Positions 42,003 through 51,227 of a DNA stretch of 64,000 nt are shown here, one piece after another (the first letter of the stretch is position 1; every line of letters begins with the position of its first letter). The DNA is from Desulfocorpusculum sp964414345 (GTDB lineage Bacteria; Desulfobacterota; Desulfocorpusculales; Desulfocorpusculum): the NCBI GenBank assembly GCA_964414345.1, contig CAYPWF010000004.1:29700-93699 (forward strand). Reading direction: 5' to 3'. Made by a program: the position numbers and the translations under genes. Under the pieces are notes generated by a model. The model made no database searches, was not told the DNA's origin, and saw only the letters and a list, made by a program, of their open reading frames with translations.

Positions 42003-43259
42003 ATGAGTGAGATCGGTCACGGCGGGAAGCCCATTGTGGAGCGCATCCTGGATCCGGGTAAGGCCAAAGAGAAGATCAAAGGATTGAAAGAAATTCCTGT
42101 GCGAGAACAGATAGCCGTTGAGGTAATCGACATCGCCTATGGTTTCTTCTCTCCTTTGGAAGGGTTCATGAAGAAGGCAGACGTAGAAAGCGTCTGCAAG
42201 AAGATGAGACTTACTGACGGGACCGTCTGGAGCATCCCCATAGTTTTTGACCTTTCTGACAAGGAAATAGCAGACTACGGGATCAAGGCGGGAGACAGTG
42301 TGCTTCTGACCTATCAAGGGGCTCCCACGGCCATCTTCGATATAGAGGAGATTTACGATTACAACAAGCAGGAGATGGCCAAGGACGTGTACGGCACTAC
42401 AGAGGAGAAACACCCCGGGGTAAAGCGCACTTACCAGTACAAGGACAAGTTCCTGGGCGGGAAGATCACCATGGTGAGCAAGCCCGTGATCAACGAGCCT
42501 TTTACTCCCTTTTTCCTGACTCCCTTGGAGATGAGAAAAAGGATAAAGGAGAAAGGCTGGATCCGCACCGTAGCCCACCAGACAAGAAACGTTCCCCACA
42601 CCGGCCACGAGTGGCTCATGAAGGGCTCTTGGCTTTCGGCCTATGGGGAACTGCCTGTGGAAAAAATGGTGGTGGGCGTGATTGTAAACGCCATCATAGG
42701 TGAAAAGAGGCCTGGGGACTATATTGACGAGGCAATAGTGCTTTGCCATGACGTGCTTAGGAAGGCCGGATACTTCAGAGAGGACGTGCATCTCACATCC
42801 ATCTCCCTCTGGGACATGCGCTACGCCGGGCCTAGGGAAGCGGTCTTCCACGCTGCTCTCAGGGCCAACTTGGGGATCACCCACCACATGTTCGGCAGGG
42901 ACCATGCTGGTGTGGGCACCTATTATGACCCCTACGACGCCCACAGGATCTTCGACAAGTTCTCCGAGAAGGATCTCAACATAAAGCCTGTTAGAGTTTT
43001 GGAGTGGTGGTACTGCCCACTGTGTGCAGAGGTCACGTACAAGGGGCTTTGCGCCCACACCGACAAGGTCCAGAACTTCAGCGGGACTCTCATCAGGAGC
43101 ATCATCCAGGACGGGGTGAAGCCCCCAAGGCTCATCTTCAGGCCCGAGGTCTTTGACCTGATTCTGGAGTGCGCCGAGAAGTACGGCCAGGGAGATGCCT
43201 TTGTGACCCAGAAGTATCTGGAGAACCGTAATCCGGTTTTCACGTTCCCCAAGCTCTAG
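42003..43259 (+). CDS. sat: Sulfate adenylyltransferase (dissimilatory)
   Basis: A 418-residue ATP sulfurylase that activates sulfate with ATP to adenylylsulfate (APS) and pyrophosphate. The family motifs are QTRNVPHTGHEWL with the ATP-binding His199 and His202, GDYIDEAIV, and MFGRDHAGVGTYY. Length and lack of an APS-kinase domain fit the homo-oligomeric dissimilatory enzyme. The ATG at 42003 has GGAGAGG upstream; 75 bases of upstream in-frame sequence are discarded. It is the first gene of the sulfate-reduction cluster and its product feeds AprBA. Confidence 0.97.
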   Translation: MSEIGHGGKPIVERILDPGKAKEKIKGLKEIPVREQIAVEVIDIAYGFFSPLEGFMKKADVESVCKKMRLTDGTVWSIPIVFDLSDKEIADYGIKAGDSVLLTYQGAPTAIFDIEEIYDYNKQEMAKDVYGTTEEKHPGVKRTYQYKDKFLGGKITMVSKPVINEPFTPFFLTPLEMRKRIKEKGWIRTVAHQTRNVPHTGHEWLMKGSWLSAYGELPVEKMVVGVIVNAIIGEKRPGDYIDEAIVLCHDVLRKAGYFREDVHLTSISLWDMRYAGPREAVFHAALRANLGITHHMFGRDHAGVGTYYDPYDAHRIFDKFSEKDLNIKPVRVLEWWYCPLCAEVTYKGLCAHTDKVQNFSGTLIRSIIQDGVKPPRLIFRPEVFDLILECAEKYGQGDAFVTQKYLENRNPVFTFPKL

Positions 43260-43286
43260 AGCGCGTCCGAGAGGAGGAGACACGAA

Positions 43287-43580
43287 ATGGCCGAGACCTT
43301 TCCCATCAATGTCTGGATCAACGAGGAACGTTACGCCAAGCTTCAGGCCGCAGGCCTTGCGGATCTTTGCCAGGAGATGCTGGCAGGACTCAAGGTCCTG
43401 AGGGTCCCCACCACGGCCGAGCAGCGTGATGAGCTTCTGAAACGTTACCCCATGGCCAAGTTCGACAGCGCCACAACCAAAAGCATCGAGCTGCTTCCCA
43501 AAGCCGTGAAAGACCAGATCTTTGATCTAATTGTGGCCAGAAAAAAGGTGGATGTGATCGGGGAATTCTTAAAGAAGTGA
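43287..43580 (+). CDS. Small protein encoded between sat and aprB, function unknown
   Basis: A 97-residue soluble protein starting MAETFPINVWINEERYAKL and containing AEQRDELLKRYPMAKFDS and IFDLIVARKKVDVIGEFL. It is mostly helical with no cysteines, so it is not an iron-sulfur protein. GAGGAGGAG lies before the ATG. Its position between sat and aprBA, with tight spacing to sat, suggests a role in APS metabolism or in regulating/assembling these enzymes. I recall similar small genes near sat in other sulfate reducers but cannot name a family. Confidence 0.7.
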   Translation: MAETFPINVWINEERYAKLQAAGLADLCQEMLAGLKVLRVPTTAEQRDELLKRYPMAKFDSATTKSIELLPKAVKDQIFDLIVARKKVDVIGEFLKK

Positions 43581-43707
43581 GTCTTGCCGAGGCCCATTGG
43601 GCTTCGAGACGGGAAAGGAGGTGAAAGCGGGTAGGAGCCTGTAAGTAGGGTGGGAGCGGAGTTTTGAACAGTTCACCCAAAAGACTTCTCAGTGAGGAGG
43701 AGAACTG

Positions 43708-44151
43708 ATGCCAAGCTATGTGATTCTGGAGAAATGCGACGGGTGTAAGGGACAGGACAAGACGGCCTGCCAGTACATCTGCCCCAACGATCTCATGGTC
43801 CTCAACAAGGACACCATGAAGGCCTACAACAGGGCCCCAGAGATGTGCTGGGAGTGCTACAACTGCGTGAAAATCTGCCCCCAGCAGGCCATTGACGTCC
43901 GCGGATATGCGGATTTCGTGCCCATGGGAGCCTCCGTGGTCCCCTTGAGGAGCTCTGACTCCATCATGTGGACCGTGAAATTCCGCAACGGGCAGATCAA
44001 GCGCTTCAAGTTCCCCATCCGGACAACCCCCGAGGGATCGGCAAAGCCTGACGGCGGATGGGAGACCGGCTCGGACGACCTCAAGAGCCCGGTGCTGTTT
44101 ACTGAGCCCGCCTCTTTGTGGCTCAAAGAGGTACCGACGCTGAAGAAGTAG
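43708..44151 (+). CDS. aprB: Adenylylsulfate reductase beta subunit
   Basis: The 147-residue iron-sulfur subunit of APS reductase. Eight cysteines in two ferredoxin-type sets, CDGCKGQDKTACQYICP and CWECYNCVKICPQQAID, hold two [4Fe-4S] clusters that pass electrons to the FAD of AprA. The C-terminal tail (SIMWTVKFRNGQIKRFKFPI and the following residues) wraps the alpha subunit in known structures. Canonical ribosome-binding site GAGGAGG. It forms an operon with aprA (37 bp gap). The electron donor is expected to be the Qmo complex encoded downstream. Confidence 0.97.
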   Translation: MPSYVILEKCDGCKGQDKTACQYICPNDLMVLNKDTMKAYNRAPEMCWECYNCVKICPQQAIDVRGYADFVPMGASVVPLRSSDSIMWTVKFRNGQIKRFKFPIRTTPEGSAKPDGGWETGSDDLKSPVLFTEPASLWLKEVPTLKK

Positions 44152-44188
44152 CATTGAACTTCCCAGGACACCCAAGGAGGTGAATTCC

Positions 44189-46075
44189 ATGCAGAATTTT
44201 GAAACTGTCGAGGTGACAACCGATCTCTTGATCTGCGGCGGAGGCATGGCAGCCTGCGGCGCGGCCGTGGAGGCGTCTTATTGGGCCAAGAAGAAGGGCT
44301 TGAAGGTGACCCTGGTGGACAAGGCGGCCATGGACAGAAGCGGGGCCGTGGCCATGGGTCTTTCAGCCCTCAACCAGTACGTGGGCGTGGGTGAGGGGGA
44401 CAACACCCCTGAGCAGTATGTGGACTACGTGCGCAACGACCTTATGGGCATCACCCGTGAGGACCTGGTCTACGACATCGCCCGGCACGTGGACTCCACC
44501 GTGCACCTGTTTGAGAAGTGGGGACTTCCCATTTGGAAAGACGAAAACGGCAAGTACGTGCACGAGGGGCGCTGGCAGCTCATGATCAACGGCGAGTCCT
44601 ACAAGGTCGTGGTGGCCGAAGCTGCCAAGAACGCCATGAAAGAGGCAGGCGGGGAGATCTACGAGAGGGTCTTCATCGTGGAGCCCCTCATGGACGGGGA
44701 TCGCATTGCAGGGGCCGTTGGCTTCAGCGTTCGCGAGAACAAGTTCTACGTGTTCAAGGCAAAGGCAGTCCTGGCTGCCATGGGTGGCGCGGTGCATGTG
44801 TTCCGTCCCCGTTCGGTGGGCGAGGGCCTGGGCCGCTCCTGGTATCCTCCCTTTAACAGCGGCTCCAGCGCTTACTTCACCCTGAGGGCCGGAGCTGAGA
44901 TGACCTGCCAGGAAGTCAGATTTATCCCTGTCAGGTTCAAGGATGCTTACGGGCCTGTAGGCGCTTGGTTCCTGCTTTTCAAGTCCAGAGCCACCAATGC
45001 CTTTGGCGGGGACTACATGGTGGAGAGAAAGGACGAGCTTGAGAAGTGGGCTCCTTATGGCCTGGTGAAGCCCATTCCGGCCAACTTGCGCAACTGGCTG
45101 GGCATGCTGGATATGAAAGAGGGCAAGGGCCCCATCTACATGAGAACAGAGGAAGCTATTCAGAAGATCGCCCAGTCCTCTGGGGACGAGAAGGCCGCCA
45201 AGAAGAAGCTCAAGGAGCTGGAGGCCGAGGCTTGGGAGGACTTCCTGGACATGACCATTTCCCAGGCCATCCTGTGGGCTGCCCAGAACATCCAGCCCGA
45301 GGAGAAAGGCTCCGAGATCTTTGCCTGCGAGCCATATTTCATCGGCTCCCACTCCGGGGCCTCGGGTGCTTGGGTGAGCGGTCCCCAGGACGTGGCCCCA
45401 CCTGAGTACTTCTGGGGCTACAACCGTATGTCCACAGTGAAGGGGCTCTTCTGCGCAGGGGATGCCTCCGGGGCATCCAGCCACAAGTTCTCGGATGGCT
45501 CCCACTGCGAGGGCCGCATCGCTGCCAAGGGCGCCATGGCTTTCATCGTGGACAACCCAGAGCAGCCCAAGGTGGATCCCAAGCAGGTGGAGGCCCTCAA
45601 GGAGCGGATCCTGAGACCCCTGGCGCTCTACGAGCAGCACAAGGACCTCTCGGACAATCCTGACATCAACCCCAACTACATCAAGCCCAAGATGTTCATG
45701 TTCAGGCTCCAGAAGATCATGGACGAGTACTCGGGCGGCTACTCTGCTGATTTCACCACCAGCGGCAAGATGCTGGAAAGAGGCCTGGAGCTCCTGCAGT
45801 TCCTGAAAGAGGACTCCGAGAAGCTGGCGGCTGCAGATCTCCACGAGCTCATGCGCTGCTGGGAGAACGTGCAGAGGATGTGGCAGGCCGAGGCCCACAT
45901 GAGATCCATCCTGTTCAGGGAGGAGACCAGGTGGCCGGGATACTACTTCAGGGCAGACTTCCCCAATATGGACAAGAACTGGGAGGTCTTTGTAAACTGC
46001 AAGTGGGATCCCAAGACCGACAAGTGGGAGATGATGAAAAGACCGGTGTTGAAGTTCATCAGCGCTGGGAAGTGA
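44189..46075 (+). CDS. aprA: Adenylylsulfate reductase alpha subunit
   Basis: The 628-residue FAD-containing catalytic subunit, which reduces APS to sulfite plus AMP. The dinucleotide-binding start is LLICGGGMAACGAAVEA, and further family strings are DRSGAVAMGLSALNQYVG, EKWGLPIWKDENGKYVHEG, and PYFIGSHSGASGAWVSGP near the catalytic His/Arg region. I choose ATG at 44189, eight bases after AAGGAGG; GTG at 44180 overlaps the ribosome-binding site. AprBA is cytoplasmic and works with QmoABC. A hairpin that may terminate or attenuate transcription follows the gene. Confidence 0.97.
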   Translation: MQNFETVEVTTDLLICGGGMAACGAAVEASYWAKKKGLKVTLVDKAAMDRSGAVAMGLSALNQYVGVGEGDNTPEQYVDYVRNDLMGITREDLVYDIARHVDSTVHLFEKWGLPIWKDENGKYVHEGRWQLMINGESYKVVVAEAAKNAMKEAGGEIYERVFIVEPLMDGDRIAGAVGFSVRENKFYVFKAKAVLAAMGGAVHVFRPRSVGEGLGRSWYPPFNSGSSAYFTLRAGAEMTCQEVRFIPVRFKDAYGPVGAWFLLFKSRATNAFGGDYMVERKDELEKWAPYGLVKPIPANLRNWLGMLDMKEGKGPIYMRTEEAIQKIAQSSGDEKAAKKKLKELEAEAWEDFLDMTISQAILWAAQNIQPEEKGSEIFACEPYFIGSHSGASGAWVSGPQDVAPPEYFWGYNRMSTVKGLFCAGDASGASSHKFSDGSHCEGRIAAKGAMAFIVDNPEQPKVDPKQVEALKERILRPLALYEQHKDLSDNPDINPNYIKPKMFMFRLQKIMDEYSGGYSADFTTSGKMLERGLELLQFLKEDSEKLAAADLHELMRCWENVQRMWQAEAHMRSILFREETRWPGYYFRADFPNMDKNWEVFVNCKWDPKTDKWEMMKRPVLKFISAGK

Positions 46076-46128
46076 TAGGGATCAGCCCAAGTGGGCCCTT
46101 GACACCGGGTTAACTCGGTGGTACTTCG

Positions 46129-46170
46129 GGGCTCCAGGTGCTCTGCGAGGAGTGCCTGGAGCCCTCTTTT
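46129..46170 (+). terminator. Putative terminator/attenuator after aprA
   Basis: A perfect 10-bp stem GGGCTCCAGG (46129-46138) and CCTGGAGCCC (46155-46164) encloses a 16-base loop and is followed by TCTTTT. The T-run is short, so it may be an attenuator reducing read-through from aprBA into qmoABC. Confidence 0.6.
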
Positions 46171-46292
46171 GATGAGGGCCAATAGAAACCTGCCGCTCGC
46201 CCGAAGGAGGGGCCCGGTATTGGGGGCCGTGGGGGCTCTTTCGGGGAAGCGGCATGGCAGGCCGGGCATCGATGCCCCAATGGAGGTTCAGA

Positions 46293-47549
46293 ATGGGAGA
46301 GCAGACACGCAAAGGAGTGATGGTTATAGGGGGAGGGATAGCCGGGATCACCGCAGCCATAGAGGCTGCAGAGGTGGGCTTCCCGGTGTTCCTGGTGGAG
46401 AGGGAGCCTTACCTGGGAGGGAGGGTCGTGAGGTTCGATCAGTACTTCCCCAAGTTCTGCCCTCCCACCTGCGGAATGGAGATCAACTTCAGGCGGATAA
46501 AGGCAAACCCCCTGATTCAATATTTCACCATGGCCGAGGTGGTTGATCTCAAGGGCGTGGAAGGTGATTTCCAGGTGAAAGTGCGTGTGAATCCCAGGTA
46601 CGTGAATGAGAAGTGCACGGCCTGCGGGAAATGCGCCGAGGTCTGCCAGACAGAGATCCCGGATCCTTTCAACTACGGTATGAAAAAGATCAAGGCAGCC
46701 TACCTCCCCCACGAAATGGCCTTCCCCATGAGATACGTGCTGGCCCCGGAAATAATAGGCACCGAGGAAGCCGCCAGATGCAGGGATGCATGTCCTTACG
46801 GGGCTATTGACCTGGAGATGGGTCCTGTAACCATAGAACTGAAAGTTGCTTCCATTGTTGTGGCCACGGGCTGGGATCCATACGATGCGAGCCGCATGGA
46901 GAACTTGGCTTTTGGGAAAGCCCCCAATGTGATCACCAATGTCATGATGGAGAGGCTCCATGCTGCCAACGGCCCCACACAGGGAAAGGTTTTGCGCCCC
47001 TCGGACGGGAAACCACCTCACACTGTGGTCTTTTGCCAATGCGCAGGTCAGCGGGATGAGAATCACCTTCGGTTTTGCTCAAGGGTGTGTTGCTCGGCCA
47101 CTCTCAAACAAGTGCAATATGTGCGCAAACAGTATCCAGACTCCCAGGTGTACGTGTTTTACATAGATCTCAGGGCTCTGGGCAGAAACGAAGATCTGCT
47201 CACCGCAGTGCAGGGGGATCCCAACGTGCATCTTATAAAGGGCAAGGTGGCGCGTATCACCGAGGATCCCGTCAAGCACAACCCCATAGTGGAGGCCGAG
47301 ATAACTGCCTCTGGAAAGATCTCCCGCACCATGGCGGATCTGGTAGTGCTTGCTACGGGAATGATGCCCAGCACGGCACAGGAGAGGCCGTCTGGGATGC
47401 AGCTGAGCTGTGACGAAGACGGATTCGTGCTGGATGGAGCCGGGGTTTACGGGGCTGGATGCGCCAGAAAACCCATGGAGGTCTCGGCCACGGTGCAGGA
47501 CGCCACTAGTGCCGCCCTGAAGGCCATCCAGTCTGCGGTGAGGAGGTGA
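46293..47549 (+). CDS. qmoA: Quinone-interacting oxidoreductase subunit QmoA
   Basis: A 418-residue FAD protein homologous to part of heterodisulfide reductase subunit HdrA. The FAD-binding start VIGGGIAGITAAIEAAEVGF is followed by FLVEREPYLGGR, a [4Fe-4S] set EKCTACGKCAEVCQTEIPD plus Cys residues later (CRDACPYGAID), and the C-terminal DGAGVYGAGCARKP. It is the membrane-associated but soluble electron-transfer subunit between quinone and APS reductase. I chose the ATG at 46293, which has GGAGG six bases upstream; ATG at 46254 would add 13 residues. It is followed after four bases by qmoB. Confidence 0.95.
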   Translation: MGEQTRKGVMVIGGGIAGITAAIEAAEVGFPVFLVEREPYLGGRVVRFDQYFPKFCPPTCGMEINFRRIKANPLIQYFTMAEVVDLKGVEGDFQVKVRVNPRYVNEKCTACGKCAEVCQTEIPDPFNYGMKKIKAAYLPHEMAFPMRYVLAPEIIGTEEAARCRDACPYGAIDLEMGPVTIELKVASIVVATGWDPYDASRMENLAFGKAPNVITNVMMERLHAANGPTQGKVLRPSDGKPPHTVVFCQCAGQRDENHLRFCSRVCCSATLKQVQYVRKQYPDSQVYVFYIDLRALGRNEDLLTAVQGDPNVHLIKGKVARITEDPVKHNPIVEAEITASGKISRTMADLVVLATGMMPSTAQERPSGMQLSCDEDGFVLDGAGVYGAGCARKPMEVSATVQDATSAALKAIQSAVRR

Positions 47550-47553
47550 GTCA

Positions 47554-49812
47554 ATGGATCGTAAGATAGGCGCCTATTTGTGCACAGGTTGCGGCATAGG
47601 CCAAGGACTGGATGTAGAGCAGCTGGAAAAGGTAGCCAAGGGGGATTGCAAGGCCGCCTTGTGTAGAAGTTCAGAGATGTTGTGCGGGCCTGAAGCCCTT
47701 GCCTTGATCAAGCAGGACATGGCCCAAGAGGGGATCAATGCTTTGCTGATAGCAGCCTGCTCCCCGAGGGCCAAAACCGAGGTTTTCTCTTTTGACCCCA
47801 GGGAAGTACTGGTGGAAAGAGTCAATCTAAGGGAGCAGGTGGTCTGGAGCCACAGGCAGCAGGGGGCTGAGAGCCAGAAACCAGACGAGGACGTGCAGAT
47901 GATGGCCGAGGATCAGCTTCGTATGGGAGCTGCCAGGCTTCAAAACATGGATATCTTGGTCCCTTACACCGAGGAAATCAACAAGAGGATCTTGGTGGTA
48001 GGGGGGGGGGTCACAGGGATGACGGCCGCTTTGGAGGCGGCCAAGGCCGGATATCAGACAGTTCTGGTGGAGAGGGAGGCCAGCTTGGGGGGATTTGCCT
48101 CCAGACTCTTCAGACAATATCCTGAGAGGACGCCTTACAGGGAGTTGGAAGAGCCTGTTTGGGAGACTTTGGCCGAGTCCCTAAAGAGGGAGTCAGGTGT
48201 GAGTATTTATTGCTCTTCCACAATAGAGCGCATAGAGGGAGCCCCTGGCATGTTTGAGGCCTTTATCCGCAAAGGGGAAGACACAATCCAGGAAAAAGTG
48301 GGCTCCATAGTCTTGGCCACTGGGTTTGAGCCTTACGATCCTAACAGATTGGGTCACCTGGGCTACGGCAAAAGCCCCAATGTGATCACCACTGTGGAAA
48401 TGGAGGATCTGGCCAGGACCGGGAATCTGGTAAGGCCCTCTGACGGCAAAAAAGCAGAGAGTGTTGCCTTTGTGCTTTGTGCTGGCTCTCGGGACCCCGA
48501 GCACCTGCCTTACTGTTCCACGGTTTGCTGCATGACGGCCCTTAAGCAGGCCATGTACATCAGGGAGGGGAATTCCGAGTCCAAGGTTTTCGTGTTCTAC
48601 AAAGACCTCCGGACCCCTGGCCAGTATGAAAACTTCTACAGAAGGGTGCAGGAGGAGGAAGGGGTATTTTTGACAAAAGGCCAGGTAGTGGCAGTAGAGG
48701 CAAAGGGGGACGGCTCCTTGCTGGTGGAAGCGGAAGACCAGCTCATGGGGGAGAAGATCCAGGTGAAAGTGGACCTCCTGGTTTTGGCAACCGGCATGGT
48801 GCCGCGCACTGCCTTGGGGGAGGAATCCAGAGAAGAGACCAAGGAAGAGGCTCCAGACAAGAAGCAGGACATCGCTTCCCAGCTGCTCATACCCACCAGA
48901 ATCATACGCTCCAATACCCTGAACCTGGCCTATAGGCAGGGGCCGGAACTCCCGGAATTGAAGTACGGGTTTCCTGACTCCCATTTCATATGCTTCCCTT
49001 ACGAGACCCGCAGGACTGGCATATACGCAGCTGGACCGGTGCGTGCCCCCATGGACATTGCCTTCAGCCAGGAAGATGCCAGAGGTGCGGTGCTCAAGGC
49101 CATCCAGTGTGTGGAGCTGACGGCTCAAGGCAAGGCCGTGCACCCTAGGGCAGGGGACATGAGCTATCCAGAACTCTTCATGCAGCGGTGCACCCAATGC
49201 AAGCGTTGTACCGAGGAGTGCCCTTTCGGGATGTACAACGAGGATGAGAAAGGCAATCCCCTCCCCAATCCCACCAGATGCAGGCGTTGCTCTGTTTGTA
49301 TGGGGTCTTGCCCCGAGCGCATTATCTCCTTCAAGGATTACTCCGTGGGGATGATCGGGGCCATGATAAAGGCCATAGAGGTCCCGGACGAGACAGAGGA
49401 GAAGCCCAGGATCTTGGTGCTGGCATGCGAGAACGATGCATACCCGGCCTTGGACATGGTTGGAATCAGGGGAGGCAGTTACAACTCTTTTGTGCGTATC
49501 ATCCCTCTGAGGTGCCTGGGCTCCTTAAACCTCATATGGATCGCCGATGCCCTGTCCAAAGGCATAGATGGGGTGTTGCTCCTGGGTTGCAAGCATGGAG
49601 AGGACTATCAATGTCATATGGCCAAGGGAAGTGAGCTTGCCAATTACCGCCTGGCCAAAGTCTCGGAGACCCTTGACAGGCTGGCTCTGGAGTCCTCCCG
49701 CATACGGGTTGAACAGATAGAGATCTCAGACTACCATCGAATCCCCGCCATTATGGAGGAATTCCTGGAGACCATTCAGGAGGTGGGCCCCAATCCCTAT
49801 AAAGGATTCTGA
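47554..49812 (+). CDS. qmoB: Quinone-interacting oxidoreductase subunit QmoB
   Basis: A 752-residue HdrA-like protein fused to an MvhD-like C-terminus. The N-terminus has AYLCTGCGIGQGLDVEQLEK, then a FAD fold VVGGGVTGMTAALEAAKAGY, a pair of ferredoxin-type clusters CTQCKRCTEECPFG and CRRCSVCMGSCPERI (about residues 548-592), and finally GCKHGEDYQCHMAKGS, the MvhD-type [2Fe-2S] region. With QmoA and QmoC it forms the membrane complex coupling menaquinol to AprBA. Immediate four-base spacing from qmoA suggests coupling. A 208-bp gap with a repeat fragment precedes qmoC. Confidence 0.95.
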   Translation: MDRKIGAYLCTGCGIGQGLDVEQLEKVAKGDCKAALCRSSEMLCGPEALALIKQDMAQEGINALLIAACSPRAKTEVFSFDPREVLVERVNLREQVVWSHRQQGAESQKPDEDVQMMAEDQLRMGAARLQNMDILVPYTEEINKRILVVGGGVTGMTAALEAAKAGYQTVLVEREASLGGFASRLFRQYPERTPYRELEEPVWETLAESLKRESGVSIYCSSTIERIEGAPGMFEAFIRKGEDTIQEKVGSIVLATGFEPYDPNRLGHLGYGKSPNVITTVEMEDLARTGNLVRPSDGKKAESVAFVLCAGSRDPEHLPYCSTVCCMTALKQAMYIREGNSESKVFVFYKDLRTPGQYENFYRRVQEEEGVFLTKGQVVAVEAKGDGSLLVEAEDQLMGEKIQVKVDLLVLATGMVPRTALGEESREETKEEAPDKKQDIASQLLIPTRIIRSNTLNLAYRQGPELPELKYGFPDSHFICFPYETRRTGIYAAGPVRAPMDIAFSQEDARGAVLKAIQCVELTAQGKAVHPRAGDMSYPELFMQRCTQCKRCTEECPFGMYNEDEKGNPLPNPTRCRRCSVCMGSCPERIISFKDYSVGMIGAMIKAIEVPDETEEKPRILVLACENDAYPALDMVGIRGGSYNSFVRIIPLRCLGSLNLIWIADALSKGIDGVLLLGCKHGEDYQCHMAKGSELANYRLAKVSETLDRLALESSRIRVEQIEISDYHRIPAIMEEFLETIQEVGPNPYKGF

Positions 49813-49957
49813 GGTGGAAGAGAATGGAGTGGGCCAGGTGGGATCAGCGGGGTTTCCCCCTTGGGCTTCTGAGGGGGTCTTGCTTAATCGGCTCTTGAGG
49901 CTTGACCAGAGTTGGAATCAATTGTACCGGAGGCTTGGGAAAGCAAGACCTGAAGCG

Positions 49958-49984
49958 GCCAGCATTAGAGAATAATCCGGGCTT
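49958..49984 (+). repeat. Right-end fragment of the MITE-like repeat
   Basis: CAGCATTAGAGAATAATCCG followed by GGCT matches the right terminus GAATAATCCGGGCTAG of the dispersed family except that the last bases differ. It lies in the qmoB-qmoC gap. The hairpin core is not recognised here. Confidence 0.45.
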
Positions 49985-50020
49985 TGGATCTGACTGCCCG
50001 GGCTATAGGAGGTGGCTCAG

Positions 50021-51202
50021 ATGTCACAGGTAAGGCTTTTGGAACCGGATCTTTCTTTCATCAGGGAGATGAAGGCCAATGGCGGGGAGGATCTTAAGAA
50101 GTGTTTCCAGTGCGCCACCTGCTCAGTGGTGTGCAACGTCTCCCCGGATGAGAGGCCTTTCCCCAGGAAAGAGATGCTTTGGAGCCAGTGGGGTCTAAAA
50201 GAGAGGCTTCTGGGGGATCCGGACGTTTGGTTGTGTCATCAATGCCACGACTGTACCAAGTACTGCCCAAGGGGGGCACGGCCTGGAGACGTGTTGGGGG
50301 CGCTTCAGCGCATGAGCGTGTTGCGTTACGGAGTGCCCTCCTCAGTGGCTCGAATGGTTCATGAACCCAAGTACTTACCACTGGTGTTCGGCATACCCGT
50401 GGTAATCCTATTGGTTTTTATGGCCGCCAGCGGCACCCTTGGAATTCCGCAAGGGGAGATCATTTACAGGAAATTCATCCCCCAATGGCCGGTTGTGGAC
50501 GTCATCTTTCCTCTTACAGCCATCTGGACCCTGATTTGCTCGGCCCTAGGGGTAAGAAACATGTGGAGAGAACTGGTCAAGCAGGGGCCCCAGATCAGGA
50601 AGGAGTACAGCTATTCCCCCTTGGAATGGGTGACAGTTTACGTGGGGGGCACCATTGTGGACATTCTCAAACACCAGTTCTTCAAGCTTTGTGAGACCAA
50701 CCGCTCCAGGTACACGGCCCATTTCAACATATTGTGGGGATTCATTCTGTTGGCCATAACAACCACTTGTGTGGCAGCCGGAGTCTACGTTTTTGGGAAG
50801 CAAACCCCCTATGCCCTAACGAACCCCATCAAGTGGATAGGGAACCTGGGGGCAGTGATTCTGATAGTGGGATCCATCATTGCCATTCGCAATAGGTTGG
50901 TTCAGGGGGAGGCTGCAGGTAAGGCCACCTACTTTGAATGGCTTTTCCTCTGGGTTGTGCTGGCAACAGGGCTGAGCGGATTGCTGACAGAGCTGCTTCG
51001 TTTGGCCAATGTCCCCTATGTAGCATACCCCATGTATTTTGTGCACTTGGTTTGCGTTTGGTTTCTCTTTGCTTACCTTCCGTTTTCCAAGTTTGCTCAT
51101 ATGCTTTACAGGACCACAGCTATGGTCTATGCCAAATACATTGGAAGGCAGCTAAGCAAGGGTGTTGACATATCGGTGCCTGCCCCGGCGGGAGGACATT
51201 GA
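50021..51202 (+). CDS. qmoC: Quinone-interacting oxidoreductase subunit QmoC
   Basis: A 393-residue membrane subunit that connects the Qmo complex to quinone. The N-terminal 100 residues resemble HdrC, with two [4Fe-4S] motifs CFQCATCSVVC and CHQCHDCTKYC; the remainder is an HdrE/NarI-type membrane domain with about six hydrophobic segments (for example LVFGIPVVILLVFMAASGTL) carrying heme b ligands. I start at the ATG at 50021, seven bases after AGGAGG; a GTG at 50012 lies inside the ribosome-binding site. The gene follows qmoB after an unusually large gap. Confidence 0.95.
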   Translation: MSQVRLLEPDLSFIREMKANGGEDLKKCFQCATCSVVCNVSPDERPFPRKEMLWSQWGLKERLLGDPDVWLCHQCHDCTKYCPRGARPGDVLGALQRMSVLRYGVPSSVARMVHEPKYLPLVFGIPVVILLVFMAASGTLGIPQGEIIYRKFIPQWPVVDVIFPLTAIWTLICSALGVRNMWRELVKQGPQIRKEYSYSPLEWVTVYVGGTIVDILKHQFFKLCETNRSRYTAHFNILWGFILLAITTTCVAAGVYVFGKQTPYALTNPIKWIGNLGAVILIVGSIIAIRNRLVQGEAAGKATYFEWLFLWVVLATGLSGLLTELLRLANVPYVAYPMYFVHLVCVWFLFAYLPFSKFAHMLYRTTAMVYAKYIGRQLSKGVDISVPAPAGGH

Positions 51203-51227
51203 TATGGGCGTGGAGGACTGATCTGAC

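Noticed and set aside
41901..43283. Long minus-strand open frame (460 residues) antisense to sat
   Set aside because: It lies entirely opposite the unmistakable sat gene; its translation has His/Leu/Val-rich non-protein-like composition and no motifs, which is expected from the GC-rich codon usage of the real gene.
44363..45898. Minus-strand open frame of 511 residues antisense to aprA
   Set aside because: It mirrors aprA codons on the opposite strand, with no ribosome-binding site or domain; a shadow of high-GC coding.
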